Source: Mermis nigrescens (Eukaryota; Nematoda; Enoplea; Mermithida; Mermithidae). From it: 64,000 bases of DNA. This document shows positions 32,848 through 43,800 of this stretch, piece by piece. The translations under genes were made by a program, and so were the position numbers. The stretch's first letter is position 1. Each line of letters begins with the position of its first letter. The DNA is taken from assembly GCA_036768485.1 (NCBI GenBank), contig JAVLUZ010000271.1, positions 310,001 through 374,000 of the forward strand, written 5' to 3'. Under the pieces are notes generated by a model that was given only the letters and a program-made list of their open reading frames with translations, did not search any database and was not told the DNA's origin.

Positions 32848-33087
32848 CATAGGTGGGCGGCACCAAAATTCTAGGGGGCAGGGGGTGGGTTGCAAGATTT
32901 TTCAAAGGTCAAAAAATGGCCCTAAGAATGTTGGTATGGCGAAAAAAACCAATTTTTTACGTTTCTCATCGAGCACTACCCGTTGACATCATAAAGTTGC
33001 GAACAAATCAGAAAAACATCTCAAAAATTGAATTCCGGGTGTGTGTTTTGGTTTCTGGGGGTTGCATACCCCCCACGCCCAGGTATG
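32848..33087 (+). mobile_element. Family-B MITE, forward orientation
   Basis: Starts CATAGGTGGGCGGCACC and ends ACGCCCAGGTATG, about 240 bp. Contains TGCAAGATTTTTCAAAGGTC, TTTCTCATCGAGCACTA and GTTTCTGGGGGTTGCATACC. The outside octamers AATACCTC and GCTCCCTC agree only in part, so the target duplication is eroded. Confidence 0.75.
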
Positions 33088-33290
33088 GCTCCCTCCTTAG
33101 AAGCCGAATACTGCCCATCGTAAATTTTGAGCTCTTACATGTCAATTCCAGGAGGGTGTTGTTTTTTGGACGTTGTCTTAATAATTTTGATTGAAATATG
33201 AGCTAATTTTGATCAAATTATTCAAAGTTGGTGGAGCGTGGGCCAGAAAATAAACAATCGGTCCAAAATTGTTATTCAAGCGTTATCCTT

Positions 33291-33457
33291 GAGGCACGTA
33301 TATCTGGGGGTAATGGGGGGGGTTTGGTTCGGACTCCTTAAAATTGAAAAAAATTGGGCTTTTTAAACGTTATTTTTTGGCCCTTTTTTGGGCTTAGTCC
33401 CCCTTCGCAAAATCAGTGCTGGTTCCTCGGAAATTAGGACGGCCAGCTACGTGCCTG
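33291..33457 (-). mobile_element. Family-A MITE
   Basis: Starts GAGGCACGTATATCTGGGGG and ends GGCCAGCTACGTGCCTG. Contains CTTTTTAAACGTTATTTTTTG and GGGCTTAGTCCCCC. The outside octamers do not match, so either the left end is altered or the copy is old. Confidence 0.7.
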
Positions 33458-33612
33458 TACATGTTACCAGCTTTTGATAATATGCTGTCGGTAATGTAAT
33501 AAAAGTTTACGCGAATATATCAGCCTTGCCAACTTTCCATTTTACCTAGCTTCAATGGCCGACGTAACGTTATGAGTTACGTACGACCACGCGTCGGCGT
33601 GGGGGTCTGGAC

Positions 33613-33953
33613 CAGACATGTACTGCATGTGAATGCTGGGGGGGTCAGGCCTAACAAATTTTTTCAAAGTGCCTTTTTTGGGCTGAAAAATGATGCCCAT
33701 ACGTCGATAACACTGTTTTCGACGTTTGAAACGATGTTCATTCTTTCTAAACATAAAAACAAAGAATTGAGTAAGTCGAACAGAATATTGTCGTAAAATT
33801 TGTATATGGCGCGAAGCGCCGAAAATTTGAGATTTTTGAGCCACAAATGAGTTGAAACGCTTAAAGAGGCACGCTTTTCGCAACTATTACCGAAAAATCT
33901 ACAATTCTGGGATGGCAGCCATGGGATCAAAGCCCCCTTCAACGACACGTATG
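33613..33953 (+). mobile_element. Family-D-like MITE
   Basis: Starts CAGACATGTACTGCATGTGA and ends GACACGTATG, with a GGCGCGAAGCGCCG hairpin at 33807 and the AAAGTGCCTTTTTTGGGC block. The outside octamers GTCTGGAC and GTCTTAAC agree at six of eight. Non-coding; the minus-strand frames across it are shadows. Confidence 0.65.
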
Positions 33954-34016
33954 GTCTTAACCACCTGTGAGCGAGGGTCTGGTTGAAGGGTACGCGTGTC
34001 TCGTAAAAACGAAAAC

Positions 34017-34168
34017 CCACCAGATATCAATTTATGAAAATTTTTTATTGTTTTTTTCGCAATTTTTTGATACCAATGGTCGATAAAAAACGTTGTTTCT
34101 TCGCCATACTACCATTTTTAAAACCATTTTCTGACCCCCGCCACAGAATTTCAGTGCTACCCACCTAT
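34017..34168 (-). mobile_element. Family-B MITE fragment, reverse orientation
   Basis: Retains the inner and one terminal part of family B: TTTTTCGCAATTTTTTGATACC, CCATACTACCATTTTT and the end GCTACCCACCTATTG. The CACACCTGGGCG end is missing. Confidence 0.55.
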
Positions 34169-34314
34169 TGCCTGGACTGCTCCCCTCAGAATCTGAAAGA
34201 ATCTCAGAATTGAAAATTATGCGCTATTTTTGGTATCTAGGCCCCCATCAGGCACGCCATTCCCCCAAAATTTCGTTGACGTACATATATGGTTACGATG
34301 ACTTGCGTTGCGAC

Positions 34315-34540
34315 CATACATGGGCAGCACCACAATTCTGGGGGTGCAAGATTTTTCAAAGGTCTTAAAATGGCCTCAAAAATGGCGGTATGGTGAAAAA
34401 CACTAGTTTTTAACGTTTCTCATCGAGCACTATTCATTGGCATCGAAAAATTCGGAAAAATACAAAAAAAAATTTAGAAATTGAATTCTGTGGTGGAGTA
34501 TTTTGGTTTCTGGGGGTGCATACCCACACGCCCAGGTGTG
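34315..34540 (+). mobile_element. Family-B MITE, 226 bp, TSD GTTGCGAC
   Basis: Starts CATACATGGGCAGCACC and ends ACGCCCAGGTGTG, flanked by perfect octamers GTTGCGAC at 34307-34314 and 34541-34548. Full family-B block order with TGCAAGATTTTTCAAAGGTC and ATCGAGCACTATTCATTGGC. Non-coding. Confidence 0.88.
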
Positions 34541-34548
34541 GTTGCGAC

Positions 34549-35220
34549 TGCTGCTAATTTTTTGACAATTCAATTTTTAGCCGAAATCGCCAAAATTCAA
34601 CCCATTAGCGTATTGTTATCGATTGGGCTTCTTTAGCGCATTCGTTCCGGTTTTCGCATTTATCCGCCCTCCTATTATTCCATTTTTTCGCGCTTGCGGA
34701 TGACTCAGCCGCTATTTTCTCTCTTTGCTTCATATTTAACGCTACGATTTGAATCGCAACGTTTCGCCTGCTATTTTTTCGTAGTGAATCGTCTCAACTA
34801 TATATTTCGATCGATTTTTTTCGTTTTTTAATTCTGAATGCGTAGATTTCTGTTAAGTTTCGTTGTAGCGTGATGTGACCCAATGAGCTGTTCTTTATTT
34901 TACTGCATTTTCTAATCCTTCCTGCTTTTTTGTAAGTTTTATTTGTTTTACTTCTTTCGATTTATACGCTTAACTGATTCTTGTGCGCAAATTTTTGCGG
35001 CAAATCCGAATATGCTACATAACGGTTGGACAATAGGTAGGTACTCTCTATATGTTCAACGTAAGAACTTCATATTAGCATGGTGGGCCAAATAGTTTTA
35101 TGCATTCACTTTTGATGCACATGTCGGGCGACTGATTTTGGCAAGTATTGGGCGGTAGGTAATTCGTTTCCTACTGCACAAAAATAACAAATTTCTTGAA
35201 TTAGTTTTCCTATACTAAAG
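34549..35220. other. No gene or element recognised
   Basis: Unique-looking sequence richer in CG and CGATCG words than the surroundings (for example around 34640-34800), without an open frame of note. Could be intergenic or a non-coding exon; nothing decides it. Confidence 0.35.
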
Positions 35221-35229
35221 TGTCATAAT

Positions 35230-35490
35230 CACACCTGGGCGTGGTAGGGGTTTTGGGGGTATGCACCCCCCAGAAACCAAAATACCCCCAGAAATCAAAA
35301 TACCCCCCCCAGAATTCAATTTTTAAAATTTTTTTTCGTTTTTTTCGCAATTTTTTGATGCTAATGGATAGTGCTTGATGAGAAACGTCGGAAAATGGTG
35401 TTTTTATCGCCATACCACCATTCTTAAGGCCATTTTTTGACCTTCAAAAAATTTTGCACCCCTCCAGAATTTTTTTGCTGCCCATGTATG
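35230..35490 (-). mobile_element. Family-B MITE, 261 bp, TSD GTCATAAT
   Basis: Starts CACACCTGGGCGTGGTAGG and ends GCCCATGTATG, flanked by perfect octamers GTCATAAT at 35222-35229 and 35491-35498. Complete reverse-orientation copy with AATGGATAGTGCTTGATGAG and GAAACGTCGGAAAATGG. Confidence 0.9.
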
Positions 35491-35614
35491 GTCATAATGT
35501 ACGTACGGTCCAGTGGAGTTTATTTGCCAGTTTTTGATCTTTTTCCGGCGAAAATCGCCTTGCATATGCGCTGATGCTCTAATATTGTCAATGTGTGGAT
35601 TGAGGAGACGTAAC

Positions 35615-36043
35615 CATAGGTGGGCAGCACCGAAATTCTGGGGGATTAGGTGATAAAATTTCTGGGGAGGGGTTAGAAAAAATTTTCAAAGGTCAAAAAC
35701 TGGTATTAAAAGTACTCGTTTGGCGAAAAAACACCATTTTTCGGGGTTTCTCATCGAGCACTATCCAATGGCATCAAAAAATCGCTAAAAATCAAAAAAA
35801 TTTCAAAAATGGAATTTTGGGAGTATTCCAATTTTTGGTGGGTGCATACCGTAGGTGGGCAGCACCAAAATTATGGGGAGAGGTGAAATGGTCAAAAACT
35901 GGTTGTATGGCGAAAAACACCATTTTTCGACGTTTCTCATCAAGCACTATTCAATGGCATCGAAACATTGCTGAAAACCGAACCTCCCCCAACGCCCACG
36001 TGTGGTGCATACCACCCCTCAAAAAACCCTACTCATATGTTTT
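35615..36043 (+). mobile_element. Family-B MITE (TSD GACGTAAC) split by another family-B MITE
   Basis: Starts CATAGGTGGGCAGCACC. Octamers GACGTAAC occur at 35607-35614 and 36044-36051. After the GGTGGGTGCATACC block the element is interrupted by 35850-36004. The remaining right end (CACCCCTCAAAAAACCC.. to ATATGTTTT) is not the usual CCCAGGTGTG end, so the right boundary rests on the octamer match alone. Confidence 0.65.
35850..36004 (+). mobile_element. Short family-B MITE, 155 bp, TSD GTGCATAC, nested in family B
   Basis: Starts CGTAGGTGGGCAGCACC and ends AACGCCCACGTGTG, flanked by perfect octamers GTGCATAC at 35842-35849 and 36005-36012. It lacks the middle of the standard element, keeping AAACACCATTTTTCGACG and ATCAAGCACTATTCAATGGC. 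Confidence 0.85.
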
Positions 36044-36091
36044 GACGTAACTGCTCACACACTTGACTAATTTACCAAAATATTTGGCTAT

Positions 36092-36640
36092 GTAGCAGGA
36101 GTGGTACTACACGGCTAGAAATGCCTACTTTGAAGTTCAACCTGAGACGTTGATGTTTCATTGTTTCTCGATATTATTTAAAACTTTGCGCAGTTGTGAG
36201 CAAGAACCCGAGTAGTCGATTTGAACTACACACGCGAATCAGAGCGGAAGATCCGGGAAACCAGTGCGGGTAAAAACTTTGCTCACGTAACGGTGGGAGG
36301 CGGCGCCTCCGTTACATATTGGAGGTCCCAGAGTTCGTTCTCTGGAGTTGGGTGCGCTTACGCTTTCTCCTAGAGGGGGAGGAGTGTAGCAGGAGTGCTA
36401 CTACACGGCTAGAAATGCCTACTTTGAAGTTTAACCCGTGACGTCGATGTTTCATTGTTTCTCGATATTATTCAATACTTTGCGCAGTTGTGAGCAAGAG
36501 CCCGAGTAGCCGATTTGTACTACACACGCGAATCAGAGCAGAAGATCCAGGAAACCGGTGCGGGTAAAATTTTGCTCACGTAACGGTGGGAGGCGGCGCC
36601 CCCGTTACAGCTACAATAAGCAACAACAACAACAAGTAAT
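36092..36640 (+). repeat. Direct duplication of a ~295-bp unit ending in a CAA tail (SINE-like)
   Basis: The unit TGTAGCAGGAGTGGTACTAC.. (from 36092) is repeated from 36386 with few changes through TTTGCTCACGTAACGG. Each copy contains a strong stem GTAACGG..CCGTTAC around GGAGGCGGCGCC (36290-36318 and 36581-36609). Between copies lies GGAGGTCCCAGAGTTCGTTCTC, which is loosely B-box-like. The second copy ends CAATAAGCAACAACAACAACAA. A CAA-type tail and non-coding body fit a SINE or the 3' end of a non-LTR element; this is inference. Confidence 0.55.
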
Positions 36641-36649
36641 CATGACAAA

Positions 36650-37740
36650 GTCGGTAGATACTACCTGAGTTCGAAAAATAAAAGTGCCTGTACGTCTGGG
36701 GTATGCATCGGACTAGTAGTGTATTTCATTTAAGTGAGTTTTTCTCTTCAATTTAATTTGGGTGAATCGAGCTACAAAAGTGGTTTTAAATCGTACTTCA
36801 GTAATGCGGCTTACTAGCGGCACAACTTTCTCCATAACGCGGTGTACTGTAAAATACCGCAAGTATTGTGCCAGTTTAAAGCAATATTGTGGGCAATTTG
36901 AATTTTTTTCAAAAAGCTCGAAGCTAAACGAAGCGGACTACAAATCATTATCCTTACACTCAACGTGAGTCATTTCTAGTGGTTTAATTCTCAAACTCTT
37001 AGATGTGGTCAAACACATGTTTTTTGCTCTTTTAGTCAGCCCACTTCTCCGGTAATATATGTTAAATTGGATCGCGCAGACTACTATAAAAATTGAGTAC
37101 ATACTAACAAAAGGGGCGCTTTTCGACCCATTATGCAAATGCCTCGCTTCGCTCCTTATTTGCAAAAGCAAACAACAGGTAACCTATACTTCTTATAACC
37201 GATGACAGACATACTACATATTACAAACTTGAAAATTCGCATATCGCATTAGATTATTTATTATTCTTATTCATTTCCTTTGAAATTTGCTGCTTTCGTT
37301 CATTCACCTCGTATTATCCATATGTAGTTTACACTTTTGTACATGCAAGCCTCCACTTTTCTATAAAGCTATCCCGACAACAAGTCTTATTATAAATATT
37401 ATTTGTTAAGGAGCGCTAATCAGAAATTATCCATATCTCTATGCCTGCTGTTACACTACATATGTATATTTCGAATGAGTAATTCTTATTTTATCACGCG
37501 AACCAAGGTTTACAATTGCAGCTCAGCAGACTTCTTTAATTACTTTACAATATGTAAGAAATCTCATTTTGCTTAGTTTACTCGAGTTTGAGGGCGCTGT
37601 AAACTGCATATAAAATAAAATGAAGTCTGTCTGCATTGTAAACAAACGCGAAAATTCTATCTAGAATCGAGCGTTAGAAGTATGCAGACTTATCTGAATT
37701 CATGTCAGCAGCTTAAAGGCCGTATTAGTGCTGCTTTCTT
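36650..37740. other. No gene recognised
   Basis: Short frames on both strands at 36762-37171 show no family resemblance. No MITE was recognised in this kilobase, in contrast to both sides. Confidence 0.35.
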
Positions 37741-37822
37741 CGAATTACATCGTGTCACGCTAAACTTGGTTTACACCAAGAGCATCCATGACTCAATATT
37801 TTGGCTAAATATAAGCTCGCCC

Positions 37823-38072
37823 TCATCGATTGATCACGTTTTCCATATAGTCCCATAATTCCTTGTTTACCCATTCTTTGGCCGTTTTTCGATACCAGTT
37901 CAGCGATTCTAAATTTCGGGCTAAATTTGCAGAGTAACATCCAAATAGTGCTTCTGTAAAGAAATGAAAACCAAAAATTTCAATTTTGAATGGGTCCTTC
38001 CGATCTCCCGTACTCCAAAAACCAATCTGTGAATTTACTCGAAATGTTACACTAAGGCCAACTGGGACATCA
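37823..38072 (-). CDS. Unidentified minus-strand ORF interrupted by the Helitron
   Basis: The minus-strand frame from the Helitron edge to a stop at 37823 encodes about 82 residues with the look of a real protein: GLSVTFRVNSQIGFW, FKIEIFGFHFF, NLARNLESLNWYRK, KEWVNKELWDYMENV. The Helitron sits at its 5' side. On the other side of the element (near 40287-40310), the same frame continues for about ten codons before a stop, just after a TGATTAG that could be a 3' splice site. I do not recognise the family. An exon disrupted by the Helitron is possible; so is another transposon gene. Confidence 0.35.
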
Positions 38073-38413
38073 TCTACTATATATTTGTGAAAGTTTGTTT
38101 GTATGTCTGTTTGTTCGGGGTTGGCTCCGGGTCCATAATAGTTGGTGGGCTGACGTTTTGCCCGAAGTCGGCCTACCGGGAGAAGGATCCGTAGCGACAT
38201 TAAAATTTGATCAAGCCCACCCAGTCACCTTATACAGGGATGGAGCGGGAGGCAGCCCTATGCTTAAGGATAGCATTTTTTGGGACATGGCCGATTTTTC
38301 GCAAAATTTTAAAAAGGAACAAAACTCGGTTTACATTATTTTCGGGTTATGGTTTTTTCTGAATTTTGGGCGGTTCCGGACCCCTACAGTCCCCCCACAG
38401 CTACGTGCCTGGC

Positions 38414-38840
38414 TATAAGATAGGACATGAAATAAGATACCGTGTGCTACAAGATAAGCAATGCTATGCAATAGGATGTGATAGATACCTGTGCTACAAG
38501 ATAGGCAATGCTATGAGATAGGACATGATAAAAGACACCCGTGCTACAAGATAGGTAATGCCATAAGATGGGACGTGATACAAGATACCCCGTGCTACAA
38601 GATAAGCAATGCTATTAGATAGGATGGGATATAAGATATCCTGTGCTAGGAGATAGGCAATGCTATAAGATACGTGTGATATAAGATACCCCGTGCTACA
38701 AGATAGGCAATGCTATAAGATAGGTATGATATAGATACCCTGTCTATGCCATAACATGCAGTTATATAAGATAGGAGATACCATCAGCTATAACATATGA
38801 GTGATATGAGATATCACGTGATATATGACACCCTTTGCTA
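38414..38840. repeat. ~50-bp minisatellite in the Helitron
   Basis: Eight or so variants of GATAGGCAATGCTATAAGAT followed by AGG.TGATATAAGATACCC and GTGCTACAA. Copies differ in length by a few bases. Non-coding. Confidence 0.85.
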
Positions 38841-38859
38841 CAACAGACAAAAAATTTAT

Positions 38860-40230
38860 AAGACATCAAAAATATGGTTTGACCAAAAAAAAAATTTTCC
38901 AAAACATCCTAAAATATCAAAAATACGGTTTGACGAAAAAATTTTCCAAAACATCCCAAAACATCAAAAATATAAGTTCGATTAAAAAATTCCCAGAACA
39001 TCTCAGAACATCAAAAGTGCTTTAAAGCATGGATGTGTCGATAATGTAACAGTGCTATAACATATCCTGTGCTGTAAGATAGGTGTCCCAAAACATCAAA
39101 AATATGGTTTGCGCCAAAAAATTTTTAAAACATTCCAAAACATCAAAAATATGGTTTTGACCAAAAAAAATTTTTAAACCTCCAAAAACATCAAAAGTAT
39201 GGTTTTGGACCAAAAAGCTTTTTAATATTCCAAAACGTTGAAAATATGGTTATGATCAAACAAAATTTTTAAACATCCCAAACCATCGAATGGTATAATT
39301 TCCAGAACATCCCAGAACATAAAAATATGATTTATGATAAAGAATTCTCAGAACCATTCTATAACGTCAAAAATATAGATTTCATCAAAGAAATGGTTGA
39401 CAAAAGACAGTTTTAAAAAATTTTAAAAAATACAATATGGTTTTTACCAACAATTTTTTTATAAATATCTCAAAAAGATCAAAAGTCCCAAAAAAATAAG
39501 AAAATACAAGAGACATTTTTAAAACATCAAAAATATGGTTTGACCAAAAAAAAATTTCCCAAAACATCCTGAAACATCAAAAATATGGTTTACAAAAAAA
39601 ATTTTCCAAAACATTCCAAAACATCAAAAATATGAGTTTTATTAAAAAAATTTCCAAAACATCCTAGAACATCAAAAGTGCTTCAAAGCATGGATTTGTC
39701 GATAATGTAAAAGTGTTAAAACATATCCTGTGCTGTAAGATAGGTGTCTCGAAACATCAAAAATATGGTTTGCACCAAAAAAATCGTTAAACATCCCGAA
39801 ACATCAAGGAAATGGTTTTGACCTAAAAAATTTTTTAAACACCTCGAAACATCAAAAATATGGTTTTGACCAAAAAAAATATTGTAACCTCCAAAAACAT
39901 CAAAAGTATGGTTTTGGACAAAAAAGCTTTTCAATATTCCAAAACGTTGAAAATATGGTTATGATCAAACAAAATTTTTAAACATCTCAAACCATCTAAT
40001 GGTATAATTTCCAGAACATCTCAGAACATCAAAAATATGATTTAGGATAAAGAATTCTCAGAACCATTCTATAACGTCAAAAATATGGATTTAATCAAAG
40101 AAATGGTTGACAGAAGACAGTTTTAAAAAATTTAAAAAATACGATATGGTTTTTACCAACAATTTTTTTAGAAATACCCCCAAAACATCAAAAGTTCCGA
40201 AAAATAAAAAAATCCAAGTGACATCTCAAT
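38860..40230. repeat. ~35-bp satellite in ~660-bp higher-order repeats
   Basis: The basic unit is ACATCAAAAATATGGTTTGA followed by CCAAAAAAATTTTCCAAA. Distinctive variants recur at a 660-bp offset: AGCATGGATGTGTCGATAATG at 39027 and AGCATGGATTTGTCGATAATG at 39687; CAGTTTTAAAAAATTTTAAAAAATAC-type sequence near 39409 and again near 40119. So a block of many monomers was duplicated as a whole. The block also contains a CCTGTGCTGTAAGATAGG unit of the 50-bp class. Confidence 0.85.
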
Positions 40231-40257
40231 CCCATACAGCTATCAGGCCTAAGTTCA

Positions 40258-40286
40258 GCCCGGGCAACGCCGGGCAGCTCGGCTAG
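40258..40286 (+). other. Helitron 3' terminal hairpin and CTAG end
   Basis: Perfect 6-bp GC stem with a 6-nt loop, an 11-nt spacer and CTAG. In known Helitrons this structure marks the 3' end recognised by the Rep/helicase protein. Confidence 0.85.
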
Positions 40287-40289
40287 TTA

Positions 40290-41040
40290 CTAATAAATGT
40301 GTGAGATTTATTGGCTAATCAACAACGGCTACCATTTGTAATTGAGAAGCCTAAAAACTGGGCAGATCCGAAGATCCGTTACTGCGCAGTCTTCGGTTGC
40401 TCGGGCGAGCTGAAGCAGTGCTCAATTACCCAAAAAAGTTGCGCTATTTATTCTGGAGACGAAATGTCATCTCGACGGGTTAAAGCGCAAAAAAGGCGCA
40501 AAAGCTATAAATAGCATATCTGAACAGCGAAACGAGCTGACGGGAAAACCCATCCGAACAGCGTGAACATGCTGGCGGGAAAGCGCATGAGTTCGATGAG
40601 TGTGTACATGCACCGCACTTACACATTTTAGATATTTAGCAGAATGCATTTTGAAAAAAAGTTTTCTTTACTTCTGCATCCGTATACTTTACACTGCGGT
40701 CTCAATTGGATAACATCATCATTGGACAGGGCATTAAAACTTTGCCTACACTGAGACTGACGGTTAAGATTAGCCCTGCACCTCTGAAACCATCAAGACT
40801 TTTATGAATAACCCGTCGTTTCCGAATTTCAATCGTTGGACCATTCTGATCGGAAATTCAGAATCAGGGCTCAGGACATATATGTACCTGGGCAGTAAGA
40901 GAATTCTGGGGGTTCGATAGGGCTAACTTGCCAAAAATAGCACCAAAAATTTAATTCAGAGTTGTCTATTGATTTTAGGAGGTTTTGGCGAATTTTGGTG
41001 GTCCCGCCAAATCCTCCCCTCCCCATGCTCGAGTGTGATC
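40290..41040. other. No gene recognised
   Basis: A + frame at 40311-40514 ends in a very basic stretch (SSRRVKAQKRRKSYK), but it starts with a non-ATG codon and resembles nothing known. A minus-strand MITE-like fragment lies near 40890-41030 (GGGCAGTAAGAGAATTCTGG). Confidence 0.35.
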
Positions 41041-41056
41041 CGGGAGACCCTGTGAC

Positions 41057-41293
41057 CATACGTGGGCAGCAAGTAATTTCTGAGGGGGTGCAAGATTTTT
41101 TTGAAGGTCAAAAAATGGCCTTAAAGATGGTGGTATGGTGATAAAAATACCATTTTTCGACGTCAAAAAATTGCGAAAAAAATGAAAAAAATTTTCAAAA
41201 ATTGAATTCTGGGGGGGGGGGTATTTTGATTTCTGGGGGGTATTTTTGGTTTCTGGGGGGTGCATACCCCCCAACCCCCCACGCCCAGGTGTG
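41057..41293 (+). mobile_element. Family-B MITE, 237 bp, TSD CCTGTGAC/CCTGTGAT
   Basis: Starts CATACGTGGGCAGCAAG and ends ACGCCCAGGTGTG. Outside octamers at 41049-41056 and 41294-41301 match at seven of eight. Full block order, but the middle TTTCTCATCGAGCACTATC block is deleted. Confidence 0.85.
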
Positions 41294-41624
41294 CCTGTGA
41301 TCAAAATATGAAGAGCACTCCGCTAAAAATAAAAGTTTTTAATTTTTTTCCCACAAATCGTTCACAATTTTTTTCGGTAACGAAGCAGTTTTGGGGCTCG
41401 CTAAAACGTGGCGTGAGGAAGAGAGGGGGGGGGGGGTTGTGCAGCCTCAGAAAAACAAAAATTCCCGAACCCTGAATTCAATTTTCGAAATTTTTTTTTG
41501 TTTTTTAAGCGTATTACACGTATCTATAAGACTTTATGTAGCCTCATTTCAGCGTAAATTAAATTGCACCTTGGTATGTAAGTTTTATAGCGTATAGGCT
41601 GTCGCGACAAGCTAAAGTGAATAG

Positions 41625-41901
41625 CACACCTAGGCGTGAGGGGGGGGGGGGTATGAGGGGTATGCACCTACCCCTCCCCTAGTAACCAAAATATCCCCCC
41701 CAGAAATCAAAATACCTCCTTCAGAATTCAATTTCTGAAATTTTTTTCGTTTTTTTCCGCAATTTTTTGATGCCGATGGATAGTGCTTGATGAGACACGT
41801 CGAAAAATGGTGTTTTTATCGCCATATCACCATTTTTGAGGCCATTTTTCGACCTTCAAAAAAACCTTGCACCTTCAGGATTTTCTTGTTTCCCACGTAT
41901 G
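41625..41901 (-). mobile_element. Family-B MITE, 277 bp, TSD GTGAATAG/GCGAATAG
   Basis: Starts CACACCTAGGCGTGAGGGG and ends TCCCACGTATG. Outside octamers at 41617-41624 and 41902-41909 match at seven of eight. A complete reverse copy with GATGGATAGTGCTTGATGAG. A shorter related stretch lies just upstream near 41425-41510. Confidence 0.85.
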
Positions 41902-42134
41902 GCGAATAGCATGTTTTGAGGTTAATCACACAAATGCTAATAATACAGAAGCGTTTCGGTCAGATTAGAGCAAATTTGACTGTCTGTTTCTTTTTAATCG
42001 AGAGTCCTTCGATTGCATCTTTCCGAGAATGGCTATCTCCAGCATAATAATAGTTTATCGATTATTCTCACAAAATGTTTTCGAGAGAAATAGCAAGCTA
42101 TTGGAAACAGCCTAAAAAATCGCAAAAGCAATAC

Positions 42135-43800
42135 TAATACTAGCAAAGAAAAATGCTCCTATGGAACAAAAAACACGGATATGCCTGGGATTGTGGATTA
42201 TTTAGGATTTAAAAAGAAGGTAATAGGAAAAAACTACCTATGTACATGCCTAAGGTCGTGGAATCCGCTGAAAACCAGACTTTCTATAGAAAATGCGAAA
42301 AAATCGGAGTATATCCTGCGGCCTCTGAAAAAGTGTAACCCTCTTTAACAATATTCAATGCTTCACATAAGAGTGTATAAAAATAATCTAAAATGTTTAT
42401 TTTTGTAAATTGCTTGCAGTTTGCGATGCTGACTTGCTTCGTATCTCGATTGATGGAAAACTAGCCGCAATTGTATTTAAAGGTGTTTTATTTTCTCATC
42501 ATGAGCATTATAGCAAGCAAACCTGGCGTCAATTGTTGTAGGCATCGCAAGTCTACACACCTATATACAATCTGTGTCACATAAGCTTACGCGTTACTGC
42601 TTTAAACCAACAATTTCTTTGATTGTCTTCAATGAATCGATGTTTAATTCCAATTCAATTGGCTCAGAAAGTCTCTTATAGTTTACTTTTTCTGATTTCT
42701 CATAGCTACTACATAGCTGACTTGCTGCTTTTTCAATTGTTCTTTGGTTTAATAGTTAATTTCAATCTGTTGGCCATAGAATATACATACATAGATTTTT
42801 TGAGTTGCTTACAGAAAGTCTGACTTTTAGCAGATGTCGCGATTTTTAATCAGCATGAGTTGAGTAAATCAGTTAGTAAAGACATACGGTAGCATGCCAT
42901 AGTAATAATGACAGCAGTTCAAGAATGCGGGAAAAATTTTTGTTCATCAGCATTATCTTTTTGAACAAGACAATTTCATCTCATTAAGGCTGATCAAAGG
43001 TTTGCAGCATAGACTTTACACAAATATTGTGTGCAAAGAACACTCATGCACAGATTCGTCGTAATCCTTACGATGCAAGAAACATTTTGAAAAAAATTAT
43101 GCTTCTGCCAACGCTCTCAAACTAGATTTAATTTTCAGAGTAAGCTTCACACAATATCTGAGGTAAAGAGAACATACAGTCAAGTTCGTTATCCTGACCC
43201 AATGGAATATATTTTGGAAAAAATTAACGTTTTGCAACGTTCGAAGAGTAAAATAAATTTGTAGTGTAAACTACACATTAATAATAAATGAATAGTGCAA
43301 ACTTTACACAAGTATAGGGTGTAGGGAAAACTAGCAGTCAGATTTGTAATTCTGAGTTATTTAGAACAGTTTGAATAAAACTAAGCTTCGCAAGCCTCTG
43401 GAAATAATGTCAATTTGCAGTGTAAACTTTACACAATCACAAAGTGTAAATAAGATTTCAGTTGGATTCATAATTCTGATATCACTCTGATATTAGGATC
43501 ATTATTTCTGAAAAAATAAAGTCTCTTTAATATTGGATATTAACCACTTTACACGTGTAAACAAACGCGCTCAACCGGCGTATCACATTTAATTTCTGGA
43601 TCATTTTTAGACTTGAGATCATGTCTAGACTCATAACTGGAGACATTGGCAGAAAAAACAAGACAGAAATACATTTAACACACAATTTTTGACTGTTCTT
43701 ATAAAAAAAACTAAATATAGATGTAAATAAACGCAAGTTACAGTGACGTGTACCCATTAGAAAGTTCTTTATTTTTATTCTATTCGACCAATCCAGACGT
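42135..43800. mobile_element. Long-armed foldback element, copy 2
   Basis: 42135-42330 matches the inner left arm of copy 1 (TACTAGCAAAGAAAAATGCTCC; CTGCGGCCTCTGAAAAAG). The centre 42330-42780 matches 19936-20394 in the same orientation. 42780-43800 matches the copy-1 left arm in reverse, including the TTTACAC tandem units (43000-43460) and TTCTATTCGACCAATCC near 43776, which pairs with GGTCGAATAGAATAAAA near 18893. A region corresponding to 19757-19850 is missing from the right arm. No transposase frame. Confidence 0.72.

Larger units (their letters stand above)
38073..40286 (+). mobile_element. Non-autonomous Helitron, 2.2 kb
   Basis: Helitrons insert between A and T, begin TC and end CTRR with a hairpin about 11 nt before the end. 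Here A precedes TCTACTATATATTTGTGAAA at 38073. The 3' end has the stem GCCCGG (40258-40263), loop GCAACG, stem CCGGGC (40270-40275), 11 nt, and the end CTAG at 40286 followed by T. No target duplication, as expected. There is no Rep/helicase frame. Inside are a family-A-like fragment (about 38330-38413) and two classes of satellite repeat filling 38414-40230. Confidence 0.85.

Noticed and set aside
33542..34020. Two overlapping minus frames of 113-118 codons
   Set aside because: They span a family-D MITE and overlap each other out of frame.
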